A stretch of DNA of 5,346 bases from the NCBI GenBank assembly GCA_964607965.1, contig CAZSMH010000087.1, forward strand, positions 1 through 5,346, read 5' to 3'. Below the pieces are notes generated by a model that saw only the letters and a list, made by a program, of their open reading frames with translations, was not told where the DNA came from and did no database searches. The position numbers and the translations under genes are program-made. Numbering within the stretch: the first letter of the stretch is position 1; the number at the start of each line of letters is the position of its first letter. The stretch is from SZUA-584 sp964607965 (GTDB lineage: Bacteria > Bacillota > Clostridia > Christensenellales > SZUA-584). Below, in pieces: positions 1 to 5,337 of the stretch.

Positions 1-24
1 AAAAAACCTTATCTTCAGATAAGG
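1..24 (-). terminator. Intrinsic terminator after pyrR
   Basis: On the minus strand, the arms CCTTATC (24-18) and GATAAGG (13-7) form a 7-bp stem with a four-base loop. Six T follow at 6-1. The hairpin begins on the base after the pyrR stop codon (25-27), so transcripts leaving pyrR should end here. The stem is AT-rich and therefore of moderate strength. A role as a regulated intercistronic attenuator for a gene beyond the window edge cannot be excluded, but no PyrR-binding loop precedes it. Confidence 0.8.
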
Positions 25-567
25 TCAGCCGGGCAAATCATTGATTACAACACTGTCAACTCCGTCAAACTCTAAAACTCTCACGCTAACTACCTCGTTT
101 TTAGAAGTCGGTATGTTTTTTCCTACGTAATCGGCACGTATTGGCAGCTCTCTGTGTCCCCTGTCAACCACAACCGCAAGCTGTATGGCATCGGGACGTC
201 CAAGGTCCATAAGCGCATCCAGTGCCGCACGCACCGTACGCCCTGTATAAAGCACATCGTCGCAAAGCACCACGGTGATATTATTTAAGTCAAACGCTAT
301 ATCCGTACCGTTTATTATTGGGTGCTCCGACAAAAGAGAAAGGTCGTCACGATAAAAAGTTATATCAAGCGTTCCCATCTGCGGACGTATGCCTTCAAAT
401 TTTTCGATATAATCCGCTATTCGCCGGGCAATAGGGACGCCGCGGCGGTGAATCCCAATAAGAGCAAGTTTATAAGCTCCTTTGTTTTTTTCTATTATCT
501 CATGCGCTATGCGCCGAAGCGCCCTGTCTAGCGCAACTTCGTCCATAACAAGCGCCTTGTCCGCCAT
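25..567 (-). CDS. pyrR: PyrR: pyrimidine operon attenuator / uracil phosphoribosyltransferase
   Basis: This 180-residue protein has the usual length of PyrR, a cytoplasmic RNA-binding regulator that folds as a type I phosphoribosyltransferase. With UMP or UTP bound, PyrR binds a stem-loop in pyr mRNA leaders and promotes termination. It also has uracil phosphoribosyltransferase activity (uracil + PRPP to UMP + PPi). The PRPP-binding loop VVLCDDVLYTGRT is at residues 99-111. The family segment LDITFYRDDLS (67-77) is present, as are VDRGHRELPIRADYVGK (134-150) and a C-terminal segment around VRVLEFDGVD (162-171). Position 101-102 reads LC where LV is more usual. The ATG at 567-565 is preceded by GGAGG with good spacing. 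The gene has its own promoter and a PyrR-type attenuator leader, which implies autoregulation. A terminator sits immediately after the stop, so no downstream pyr gene is co-transcribed in the window. Confidence 0.95.
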   Translation of the reverse strand: MADKALVMDEVALDRALRRIAHEIIEKNKGAYKLALIGIHRRGVPIARRIADYIEKFEGIRPQMGTLDITFYRDDLSLLSEHPIINGTDIAFDLNNITVVLCDDVLYTGRTVRAALDALMDLGRPDAIQLAVVVDRGHRELPIRADYVGKNIPTSKNEVVSVRVLEFDGVDSVVINDLPG

Positions 568-608
568 TTTCCGCCTCCTCTCTTAATAAAAACCTTTCAG
601 TTCGCATC

Positions 609-635
609 AAAAAAGCCTTACCAAACGGCAAGGCT
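609..635 (-). terminator. Attenuator terminator in the pyrR leader
   Basis: On the minus strand, AGCCTTGCC (635-627) pairs with GGTAAGGCT (622-614) through nine base pairs, one of them G-U, around the four-base loop GTTT. A run of T ends at 609. It lies about 40 bases upstream of the pyrR start, inside the transcribed leader, so it must be conditional. Its 5' arm is also complementary to the antiterminator strand at 666-659, as expected for PyrR attenuation. Confidence 0.88.
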
Positions 636-666
636 AAACAGCACAAATACAAACCTTTCCTTGCCG
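626..666 (-). promoter_or_regulatory. Antiterminator pairing of the pyrR leader
   Basis: On the minus strand, CGGCAAGG (666-659) is an exact 8-base complement of CCTTGCCG (633-626). The first segment is also part of the 3' side of the PyrR-binding stem-loop, and the second is the 5' arm of the terminator. The three structures are therefore mutually exclusive. Without PyrR-UMP this pairing would form and the terminator would not, so pyrR is transcribed. Confidence 0.8.
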
Positions 667-690
667 GACTCTCCTGGACCGAATTAAAGG
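654..690 (-). promoter_or_regulatory. PyrR-binding loop (anti-antiterminator)
   Basis: Read on the minus strand, this segment starts CCTTTAATTCGGTCCAGG and ends GGCAAGGAAAGG. CCTTT (690-686) pairs with AAAGG (658-654) as a lower stem, and CGG (681-679) pairs with CCG (667-665) as an upper stem. The apical sequence carries UCCAG followed by GAGAG, closely matching the known PyrR-binding loops (UCCAGAGAG in Bacillus leaders, recalled from the literature), with what looks like one extra G. The internal purine-rich bulge GCAAGG on the 3' side is also typical. PyrR-UMP binding here should stabilise this stem, block the antiterminator and cause termination. Confidence 0.85.
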
Positions 691-706
691 GTATTGCTTT
701 TTTATT

Positions 707-735
707 AAGATAACACAAGGGAGTGCGTTTGTAAA
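707..735 (-). promoter_or_regulatory. pyrR promoter (sigma-A type, extended -10)
   Basis: On the minus strand, -35 TTTACA (735-730) and -10 TATCTT (712-707) are separated by exactly 17 bases. A TGT triplet directly upstream of the -10 makes an extended -10. Transcription should start near 700, just before the PyrR-binding loop, giving a leader of about 130 bases. Confidence 0.7.
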
Positions 736-830
736 GATAATTTATACACAACATGAAGCTTTTTTTAGTTTTGACTTAAGCCTCATAAATCGGCCGTGAG
801 ATTTCATTCAATATAAACGGCGTATTAATG

Positions 831-866
831 AAAAAACGAGGGCAGCCGCTGCAAAATACTGCCCTC
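831..866 (-). terminator. Intrinsic terminator of the aminotransferase / condensing-enzyme operon
   Basis: On the minus strand, GAGGGCAG (866-859) pairs perfectly with CTGCCCTC (845-838) across a 13-base loop, followed by one G and six T (836-831). It lies about 30 bases after the TAG stop of the condensing-enzyme gene and separates that operon from the pyrR transcription unit. Confidence 0.9.
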
Positions 867-893
867 ATCTTAATACAAATATTATAAAACCGG

Positions 894-2324
894 CTAATCC
901 TGCGCAGTCCTCAATGTTTTTCTGTGGTGGCACATTGCTATATACGCTTCCTCGTCTACATCGCGAATAATAGTTTCGAGCTCTGTATCACCGAAAGTGG
1001 TTGTGCGTCCCTGTGCAAACTCCTTATCAACCTCTTCCTTAACGTTGGCAACAATTTTGTCCTGCTTGGTTACGGCAAACTCGTCTTTTAAATTAAAATG
1101 CGAATTTATCCAGTGCGCAATACCCGCAAGCCCTGAATGAGCGCCGATAGAAACAGTAACCGAACGGTTTAAAAGTTTCTCCGTATCGAAAATATTATAT
1201 ATTTCTTCGTCTTTTAAAAGACCGTCCGCATGTATTCCCGCGCGTGTAGAATTAAAGTTACGGCCTACAAAAGGCGTACGCGAAGGTATGTGCATTCCCA
1301 TCTCGTTTTCAAAATACTGCGCCATTTGCGTTATTGCGGTTAAATCCATGCCGTCATCGGTACCTTTAAGCCCGCAGTATTCAATTACCATGGCTTCAAG
1401 AGGGCAGTTGCCTGTGCGTTCGCCAATGCCGAGTATTGAGCAATTCACCGATGACGCGCCGTAAAGCCAGGCAGTAGCCGCATTGGTAACAGCCTTGTAA
1501 AAGTCGTTATGACCGTGCCATTCCAGCAATCTTGGCGCAACGCCTGAATAAAAGCGAAGCCCGTAAACAATTCCCTGAACGCTGCGCGGCAGAGAAGCGC
1601 CCGGATATGTCACCCCATAGCCCATAGTATCGCACATGCGGATCTTTATCGGCACCCCTGTATCCTGCATAAGCTTCATCAACTCGTCCGCGAACGGTAT
1701 AACAAATCCGTAAAAGTCCGCGCGTGTTATGTCCTCAAAATGACAGCGCGGGCAGATGCCGTAATCGATTGCCATTTTGACAATGCCCAAATACTTTTCC
1801 ATAGCCTGCCTTCGGGTTAAGCCCATCTTGTTGAAAATGTGATAATCCGAGCAACTCACCAGTATGCCCGTTTCCTTTATGCCGAAAGCTTTTATAAGTT
1901 CAAAGTCTTTCTTGCTTGCGCGTATCCATGTTGTAACCTCGGGAAATTCATATCCTAAGTCAAGGCATTGCTGTACCGCCTCTTTATCTTTGTCGGTATA
2001 TACAAAAAACTCGCTTTGGCGAATTATCCCCTTTTTGCCGCCCAGCTTATGCTCAAGCTTGTATAAATCCACAATTTGTTTGACGGTAAAAGGCGTTCTT
2101 GACTGCTGCCCGTCACGGAATGTCGTATCTGTCATCCAAATTTCTTCCGGCATACGCATAGGCACAACGCGGTGGTTAAACGCAATTTTAGGAACAGAGG
2201 TGTACTCAAAGACTTCGCGGAAAAGCTGCGGCTCTTCAACGTCCTGAAAAGAAAACCGATAATCATTCTCTTCCAGCAGATTCCACCTTCTATTTAGGCT
2301 TAATCCTCTTTTTATATCATTCAA
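894..2324 (-). CDS. DRE-TIM family acyl-CoA condensing enzyme, Re-citrate synthase-like
   Basis: This 476-residue protein belongs to the isopropylmalate/homocitrate/Re-citrate synthase family, metal-dependent TIM-barrel enzymes that condense acetyl-CoA with a 2-oxo acid. Visible signatures: TDTTFRDGQQ (65-74) with catalytic Arg70 and metal ligand Asp71; HFEDITRAD (195-203) with Glu197; metal ligands His270 and His272 in EWHGHND; the GIGERTGNCPLE loop (299-310); and RAGIHADGLLKD (361-372), the family's C-terminal subdomain. A roughly 60-residue N-terminal extension precedes the barrel. The leucine-sensing dimer domain of LeuA is missing, since only about 100 residues follow RAGIHADG. The segments IRQSEFF (101-107) and CSDYHIF (158-164) match what I remember of the Clostridium kluyveri Re-citrate synthase subgroup, which makes citrate from oxaloacetate and acetyl-CoA. 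The start is TTG at 2324-2322, chosen because SD AAAGAGG lies nine bases upstream; the next in-frame Met is residue 56. Family assignment is secure. Substrate is inferred, and homocitrate or citramalate synthase remain possible. Confidence 0.87.
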   Translation of the reverse strand: MNDIKRGLSLNRRWNLLEENDYRFSFQDVEEPQLFREVFEYTSVPKIAFNHRVVPMRMPEEIWMTDTTFRDGQQSRTPFTVKQIVDLYKLEHKLGGKKGIIRQSEFFVYTDKDKEAVQQCLDLGYEFPEVTTWIRASKKDFELIKAFGIKETGILVSCSDYHIFNKMGLTRRQAMEKYLGIVKMAIDYGICPRCHFEDITRADFYGFVIPFADELMKLMQDTGVPIKIRMCDTMGYGVTYPGASLPRSVQGIVYGLRFYSGVAPRLLEWHGHNDFYKAVTNAATAWLYGASSVNCSILGIGERTGNCPLEAMVIEYCGLKGTDDGMDLTAITQMAQYFENEMGMHIPSRTPFVGRNFNSTRAGIHADGLLKDEEIYNIFDTEKLLNRSVTVSIGAHSGLAGIAHWINSHFNLKDEFAVTKQDKIVANVKEEVDKEFAQGRTTTFGDTELETIIRDVDEEAYIAMCHHRKTLRTAQD

Positions 2325-2333
2325 AACAATATA

Positions 2334-2340
2334 CCTCTTT
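2334..2340 (-). promoter_or_regulatory. Ribosome binding site supporting the TTG start
   Basis: The minus-strand AAAGAGG (2340-2334) lies nine bases upstream of the TTG at 2324-2322. An out-of-frame ATG three bases after the TTG meets a stop quickly, and there is no in-frame ATG or GTG near this site. It sits inside the 19-bp gap after the aminotransferase stop, consistent with translation of a second operon gene. Confidence 0.6.
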
Positions 2341-2343
2341 TCG

Positions 2344-3528
2344 TTATTTAAGTGATTTTACAAATTCGCCTATCCGCCCAAGCCCTTTTATTATGTTCTG
2401 TTCGCTTACAGCATAGCTTAAACGAACATATCTGTCCGCCCCGAAGGCTGCTCCGGGTATTACCGCTGTCAACGCTTTCTCAAGCAGCATCTCTGAAAAA
2501 TCGAGCGAACCGCTTATCTTTGTTCCGTCGAATGTTTTGCCTATTATGCGCCCGATATCCATCATCACATAAAACGCTCCGCCGGGTATAGCGCAGGATA
2601 CTCCGTCTGTCTCGCCTATAAGCCTGCACAGCAGCTTGCGCCGCGCATCAAAAGCTTCGCGCATTTTTTTGACAGTGTCCTGAGGCCCCCGCAGAGCTTC
2701 TATGCCTGCGTACTGCGCTATAGAATTTGCATTAGAAGCGGCATGAGACTGATAAGCGCCCATGACTTTTGCAATCTGACGCGTACTCGCGGTATACCCA
2801 ATACGCCAGCCTGTCATTGCATATGTTTTGGAAAGTCCGTTTACCAGAATTGTAAGCTCTTTTATCTGCTCCCCCAAAGACGCGATGCTTACATGCTCCG
2901 CATCATAAATAAGCTCGTCGTATATCTCGTCTGATATAACAGCTATACCCGCATCTACGGCAACTTCTGCAATTGCCGTAAGTTCTTCCTTAGTATATAC
3001 GGCACCGCAAGGATTAGACGGAGAATTGAGTATCAGCGCTTTCGTCTTTTTTGTAATGGCCGCTTTTATCTGCTCCGCCGTAACCTTAAAGGAAGCGCCC
3101 GTTTCGATAAATATGGGAACGCCGTCCGACATGCGTACCAGTTCTGGATATGTTACCCAATAAGGAGACGGTATAATTACCTCATCTTTGGGGTTTAGCA
3201 TCGCAGCAAACACGTTGAATAGTGAATGTTTGGCTCCGTTTGATATCACTATATCCTCGGGCTCATAATAAAGCGCATATTTTTCATTAAGCCTTTGTGC
3301 TACAGCCTCCTTAAGTTCCACAACACCCGAAGCGGGAGTATATCGCGTATATCCTTTGTCAAGCGCCTTTTTCGCCGCATCAATGATGTTCTGCGGCGTA
3401 TCGAAATCAGGCTCCCCCGCACCAAAACCGATAACGTCGCGGCCTTCCCTGCGCATCTGCTTTGCCGTTGCGGTAATCTTCAAAGTTGCTGAAGGCGCAA
3501 TGCCAAGCGCCTTGGCCGATAAAACCAT
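2344..3528 (-). CDS. Class I PLP-dependent aminotransferase (aspartate aminotransferase-like)
   Basis: This 394-residue cytoplasmic fold-type I aminotransferase resembles the subgroup Ib aspartate aminotransferases of Bacillus and Clostridia, which convert aspartate + 2-oxoglutarate to oxaloacetate + glutamate. Visible features: FGAGEPDFDTP (35-45), a substrate-binding loop; YW (123-124), which stacks on PLP; NSPSNPCGAVY (168-178) with Asn172; VISDEIYDELIY (197-208) with Asp200 and Tyr203; the Schiff-base Lys234 in NGLSKTYAMTGWRIGY; and Arg369 in YVRLSYA, which binds the alpha-carboxylate. SNPCG replaces the commoner SNPTG. The ATG at 3528-3526 is chosen because GGAGG lies five bases upstream and homologues begin at this point. 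An in-frame ATG at 3597 overlaps the promoter -10. The gene is first in an operon, 19 bp before a Re-citrate synthase-like gene, which fits a role at the aspartate/oxaloacetate node. Aromatic or other amino-donor specificity cannot be excluded. Confidence 0.93.
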   Translation of the reverse strand: MVLSAKALGIAPSATLKITATAKQMRREGRDVIGFGAGEPDFDTPQNIIDAAKKALDKGYTRYTPASGVVELKEAVAQRLNEKYALYYEPEDIVISNGAKHSLFNVFAAMLNPKDEVIIPSPYWVTYPELVRMSDGVPIFIETGASFKVTAEQIKAAITKKTKALILNSPSNPCGAVYTKEELTAIAEVAVDAGIAVISDEIYDELIYDAEHVSIASLGEQIKELTILVNGLSKTYAMTGWRIGYTASTRQIAKVMGAYQSHAASNANSIAQYAGIEALRGPQDTVKKMREAFDARRKLLCRLIGETDGVSCAIPGGAFYVMMDIGRIIGKTFDGTKISGSLDFSEMLLEKALTAVIPGAAFGADRYVRLSYAVSEQNIIKGLGRIGEFVKSLK

Positions 3529-3533
3529 AAAAG

Positions 3534-3538
3534 CCTCC
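3534..3538 (-). promoter_or_regulatory. Ribosome binding site fixing the aminotransferase start
   Basis: The minus-strand GGAGG (3538-3534) is followed by five bases and ATG (3528-3526). It selects this start over the in-frame ATG 69 bases upstream, which lies in the promoter. Confidence 0.85.
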
Positions 3539-3542
3539 GTTT

Positions 3543-3557
3543 GATGCAAATTGCATC
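3543..3557. repeat. 15-bp palindrome in the aminotransferase leader
   Basis: GATGCAA-A-TTGCATC is a perfect 7-bp inverted repeat around one base. The half-site TGCAAATT (3545-3552) recurs as a direct repeat at 3559-3566, one and a third helical turns away. It lies between the predicted transcription start (about 3581) and the ribosome binding site, where a repressor could act. No known regulator is recognised. Confidence 0.45.
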
Positions 3558-3587
3558 CTGCAAATTTAAAACCTTCATTTATTTTCG

Positions 3588-3616
3588 ATATTAGCATACT
3601 GTTTATATTATTTCAA
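3588..3616 (-). promoter_or_regulatory. Promoter of the aminotransferase / condensing-enzyme operon
   Basis: On the minus strand, -35 TTGAAA (3616-3611) and -10 TAATAT (3593-3588) are separated by 17 bases, with TGC directly upstream of the -10 as an extended element. The predicted start near 3581 gives a leader of about 50 bases. Confidence 0.6.
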
Positions 3617-3642
3617 CTATTTTTTTATATTAAAATGAATGT

Positions 3643-3651
3643 TGGTATAAT
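3643..3651 (+). promoter_or_regulatory. Extended -10 promoter reading towards degV
   Basis: TGG directly followed by the perfect -10 TATAAT (3646-3651) forms a consensus extended -10. The -35 position, 17 bases upstream, is only T-rich, which extended -10 promoters tolerate. Transcription would begin near 3658, giving degV a leader of about 190 bases. It lies back to back with the operon promoter. Confidence 0.5.
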
Positions 3652-3669
3652 TAATATTGCATATTGTAT

Positions 3670-3700
3670 TTCCTAATCAATATTAGGAATATGTTTTTTT
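3670..3700 (+). promoter_or_regulatory. Inverted repeat with T-tract: operator or weak attenuator
   Basis: TTCCTAAT (3670-3677) and ATTAGGAA (3682-3689) are perfect 8-bp inverted repeats around CAAT. Seven T follow at 3694-3700 on the plus strand only. The element lies about 12-31 bases after the predicted plus-strand start. Symmetry and position suit a repressor operator. The T-tract would also suit a weak AT-rich terminator or attenuator, though four bases separate it from the stem. Confidence 0.4.
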
Positions 3701-3796
3701 AATAAGAGGTAAGGGAGGGAAGCATTGATATGGGCTTATTATTATAAAGCATATCTGCTGTTTCTATTAATAAAGTATTAACATACCTTTTTTTGC

Positions 3797-3825
3797 TTGA
3801 TTAATAGTGGCTAAAATAATAAAAT
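3797..3825 (+). promoter_or_regulatory. Possible proximal degV promoter
   Basis: TTGATT (3797-3802) and TAAAAT (3820-3825) are separated by 17 bases and match four and five of six consensus positions. Start of transcription near 3832 would leave only the SD before degV. In DNA this AT-rich such matches occur by chance, so confidence is low. Confidence 0.3.
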
Positions 3826-3836
3826 TACCAAAAAAG

Positions 3837-3843
3837 AAGGGAG
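3837..3843 (+). promoter_or_regulatory. Ribosome binding site deciding the degV start
   Basis: AAGGGAG (3837-3843) lies seven bases before the ATG at 3851 but only one base before an in-frame ATG at 3845. The spacing favours the second ATG. Confidence 0.75.
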
Positions 3844-3850
3844 AATGCAT

Positions 3851-4714
3851 ATGTCAGATTTTGTTATTGGCGCGTGTTCTACATCCGACCTGCCAAAATA
3901 TTATACGGATAAGCATGGTATACTGATACTTAAATACACTTTTTCAATCGACAACAAAGAATACAAAGACGGCGATATGGATACAAAGAAGTTTTTTGAT
4001 ATGGAGAGAGACGGCTATATGCCGACAACATCGCTATTAACGCCCGACTACATAACCGAAGAAGTCGAAAAGGTGCTTTCATCAGGAAAAGACCTCCTCT
4101 ACATAGCTTTTTCATCCGGGCTGTCGGGAAGCTGCAACAACGCAATGCTGGTGGCGCAGGAAATGCACGAGAAATACCCCGAAAGGAAATTTATCGTCGT
4201 AGATTCGCTCTGCGCTTCTTTGGGCCACGGTCTGCTGGTGGATTATGCCGTTAAAATGCGCAGTGAAGGCAAATCTATTGGAGAAACCGCCAAATGGGTG
4301 GAAGCCAACAAGTTCGCAGTAAATCACTGGTTTACTGTAGACAGCCTCTCTCACCTGCGGCGCGGCGGACGTGTTACCGGCGCAAAAGCATTTGTCGGCA
4401 ATCTGCTTCATATAAAGCCTGTGCTTAACGTCGACCACGAAGGTCACCTTATACCGCGCGAGAAGGAAAAGGGGCGTAAACGCGCTCTTAAATGTCTCGT
4501 CGAAAAGATGGCGGAATTAGTAGTAAAACCCGAAGGACAGACGATATTCATAAGCCACGGCGATGACGAAGAAGCCGCAATGTATGTTGCCGACAGGATA
4601 AGGGATTTGTTCCCGGAAATAGGCGATATAATGATAAGCCCGCTTGGAGCTGTAATAGGCGCTCATGCAGGACCGGGTACGGTTTCGCTTTTCTTTATGG
4701 GAAAAACAAGGTAA
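3851..4714 (+). CDS. DegV family fatty-acid-binding protein (FakB-like)
   Basis: This 287-residue protein has the full length of the DegV family. DegV/FakB proteins are cytoplasmic and hold one fatty acid in a buried pocket; FakB presents it to the kinase FakA to make acyl-phosphate for phospholipid synthesis. Visible features: STSDLP (10-15) near the N-terminus; PTTS (58-61), whose Thr/Ser contact the fatty-acid carboxylate in known structures; FSSGLSGS (87-94); VDSL (117-120); HLRRGGRVTG (168-177), followed by the helix ending in IKPVL (188-192); and GAVIGAHAGPGTV (266-278) with the conserved ligand-binding His272. The usual TDST near residue 9 is ACST here, so a commonly conserved Asp is replaced by Cys. 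No fakA homologue lies in the window, so the partner is unknown. A terminator follows the gene, suggesting it is transcribed alone. The fatty-acid role is inferred from the family. Confidence 0.93.
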   Translation: MSDFVIGACSTSDLPKYYTDKHGILILKYTFSIDNKEYKDGDMDTKKFFDMERDGYMPTTSLLTPDYITEEVEKVLSSGKDLLYIAFSSGLSGSCNNAMLVAQEMHEKYPERKFIVVDSLCASLGHGLLVDYAVKMRSEGKSIGETAKWVEANKFAVNHWFTVDSLSHLRRGGRVTGAKAFVGNLLHIKPVLNVDHEGHLIPREKEKGRKRALKCLVEKMAELVVKPEGQTIFISHGDDEEAAMYVADRIRDLFPEIGDIMISPLGAVIGAHAGPGTVSLFFMGKTR

Positions 4715-4756
4715 TACGGCTCGGCAAATAAATTAATTATTTTACCCGTACATTAA

Positions 4757-4782
4757 CCCCTCTTACTGAGGGGCTTTGTTTT
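4757..4782 (+). terminator. Intrinsic terminator of degV
   Basis: CCCCTC (4757-4762) pairs perfectly with GAGGGG (4768-4773) around the loop TTACT, followed by the T-rich tail CTTTGTTTT. It lies about 40 bases after the degV stop codon. Confidence 0.9.
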
Positions 4783-4973
4783 AATTAAGCAGGTACACGG
4801 AAAAAAGACTAGATTTTCATAGGCTTAAAGCGTATACTGCCGCCGAAAAAAGGATGCTGCTGTAATGAGCATAAAATATATTGTTTCATTCTTATTCCCG
4901 CATTTTTTTCCGGGAAGCCGCTTATGAATCAAACAAATGTTCGGTACCTGATGTATCAAATCTTTGCAATCTG

Positions 4974-4982
4974 TGTTATAAT
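4974..4982 (+). promoter_or_regulatory. Extended -10 promoter of the 111-residue ORF
   Basis: TGT directly followed by the perfect -10 TATAAT (4977-4982) forms an extended -10. No good -35 is present at 16-18 bases upstream. Transcription would start near 4989, directly before the SD AGGAGGGG (4991-4998), so the 5' leader would be only about 12 bases. Confidence 0.55.
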
Positions 4983-5001
4983 GCATATAGAGGAGGGGAA
5001 A

Positions 5002-5337
5002 ATGAATACTAATAGTGCACGCAGCAAGGGAAAATATTTTATCAGGGTCTGCCTTCAAAGCGGTACGATGAACAGCCCGCTGGGCGATGAAGAACTGGCG
5101 GTATTCTGCCAGTGCGACGATGAGGCACCGTCAATAGATAATGTAGATATTAAAGGACTTGTAAAATGGGTCAACAGCAACCCGTCATGCATGAAGAACC
5201 AGAGCAACGATAATTATAAACTATCAAAACAGGAAGGGTCGATAACCACGGTGTTCTTAAGCGTACGGGAAATAATATGCTGCAACAAGTCGGACCGAAT
5301 CTATCCGCGTCTGGCAACTAGTCTTGAAACAGTTTAA
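5002..5337 (+). CDS. Cysteine-rich hypothetical protein, 111 residues
   Basis: I do not recognise this protein. The ATG at 5002 is preceded by the strong SD AGGAGGGG (4991-4998) and an extended -10 promoter. In-frame upstream codons reach an ATG at 4924, but those extra 26 codons would run through the promoter and SD, so the shorter form is preferred. The product is soluble-looking, with no signal peptide or membrane segment. It has six cysteines (17, 36, 38, 63, 93, 94), including a CxC and a CC pair, which might serve metal binding or disulfides, though no known motif is apparent. KYFIRVCLQSG (11-21) and ITTVFLSVREIICC (81-94) look like strands, with a polar middle part rich in Asn, Asp and Ser. 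The gene stands alone after the degV terminator. The strong initiation signals support a real gene, while a recently formed or decaying ORF is the alternative. Confidence 0.6.
   Translation: MNTNSARSKGKYFIRVCLQSGTMNSPLGDEELAVFCQCDDEAPSIDNVDIKGLVKWVNSNPSCMKNQSNDNYKLSKQEGSITTVFLSVREIICCNKSDRIYPRLATSLETV

Larger units (their letters stand above)
3529..3850. other. Divergent intergenic control region
   Basis: This 322-bp AT-rich gap separates the leftward aminotransferase operon from the rightward degV gene. It holds the operon promoter, a 15-bp palindrome, a plus-strand extended -10 promoter, an 8-bp inverted repeat with a following T-tract, a strong SD with a possible 18-codon ORF at 3725-3781, and a second weak plus-strand promoter close to degV. 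No RNA gene or conserved riboswitch was recognised. Confidence 0.6.

Noticed and set aside
322..531. Plus-strand 69-codon ORF inside pyrR
   Set aside because: Antisense to a well-supported gene, with no SD and no recognisable protein.
500..754. Minus-strand 84-codon ORF over the pyrR leader
   Set aside because: It overlaps the start of pyrR and runs through its promoter, PyrR-binding loop and terminator. It has no SD, and its composition is explained by the RNA structures.
1864..2247. Plus-strand 127-codon ORF inside the condensing-enzyme gene
   Set aside because: Antisense to a conserved enzyme, low-complexity Ser/Cys-rich translation, no initiation signals.
3529..3597. 23-residue N-terminal extension of the aminotransferase from the ATG at 3597
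   Set aside because: That ATG overlaps the promoter -10, there is no SD before it, and the family begins at the GGAGG-supported ATG at 3528.
3775..3794. GTAT/ATAC hairpin followed by T-rich sequence before degV
   Set aside because: A 4-bp AT-rich stem is too weak to support as a terminator on its own. It is mentioned only as context for the possible leader ORF.
3930..4447. Minus-strand ORFs of 71 and 111 codons inside degV
   Set aside because: Antisense shadows of a full-length conserved gene, without SD or promoter.
4895..4916. TTCCCG / CGGGAA hairpin in the gap before the orphan gene
   Set aside because: A 6-bp stem with a T-rich loop and no T-tract on either strand. It is not a terminator and too short to call an operator.
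4924..5001. 26-codon upstream extension of the orphan ORF
   Set aside because: The extension passes through the perfect extended -10 and the SD, and its ATG has no SD of its own.
4825..5058. Minus-strand 77-codon ORF crossing the intergenic gap
   Set aside because: It overlaps the promoter and start of the plus-strand orphan gene, and shows no SD or family resemblance.
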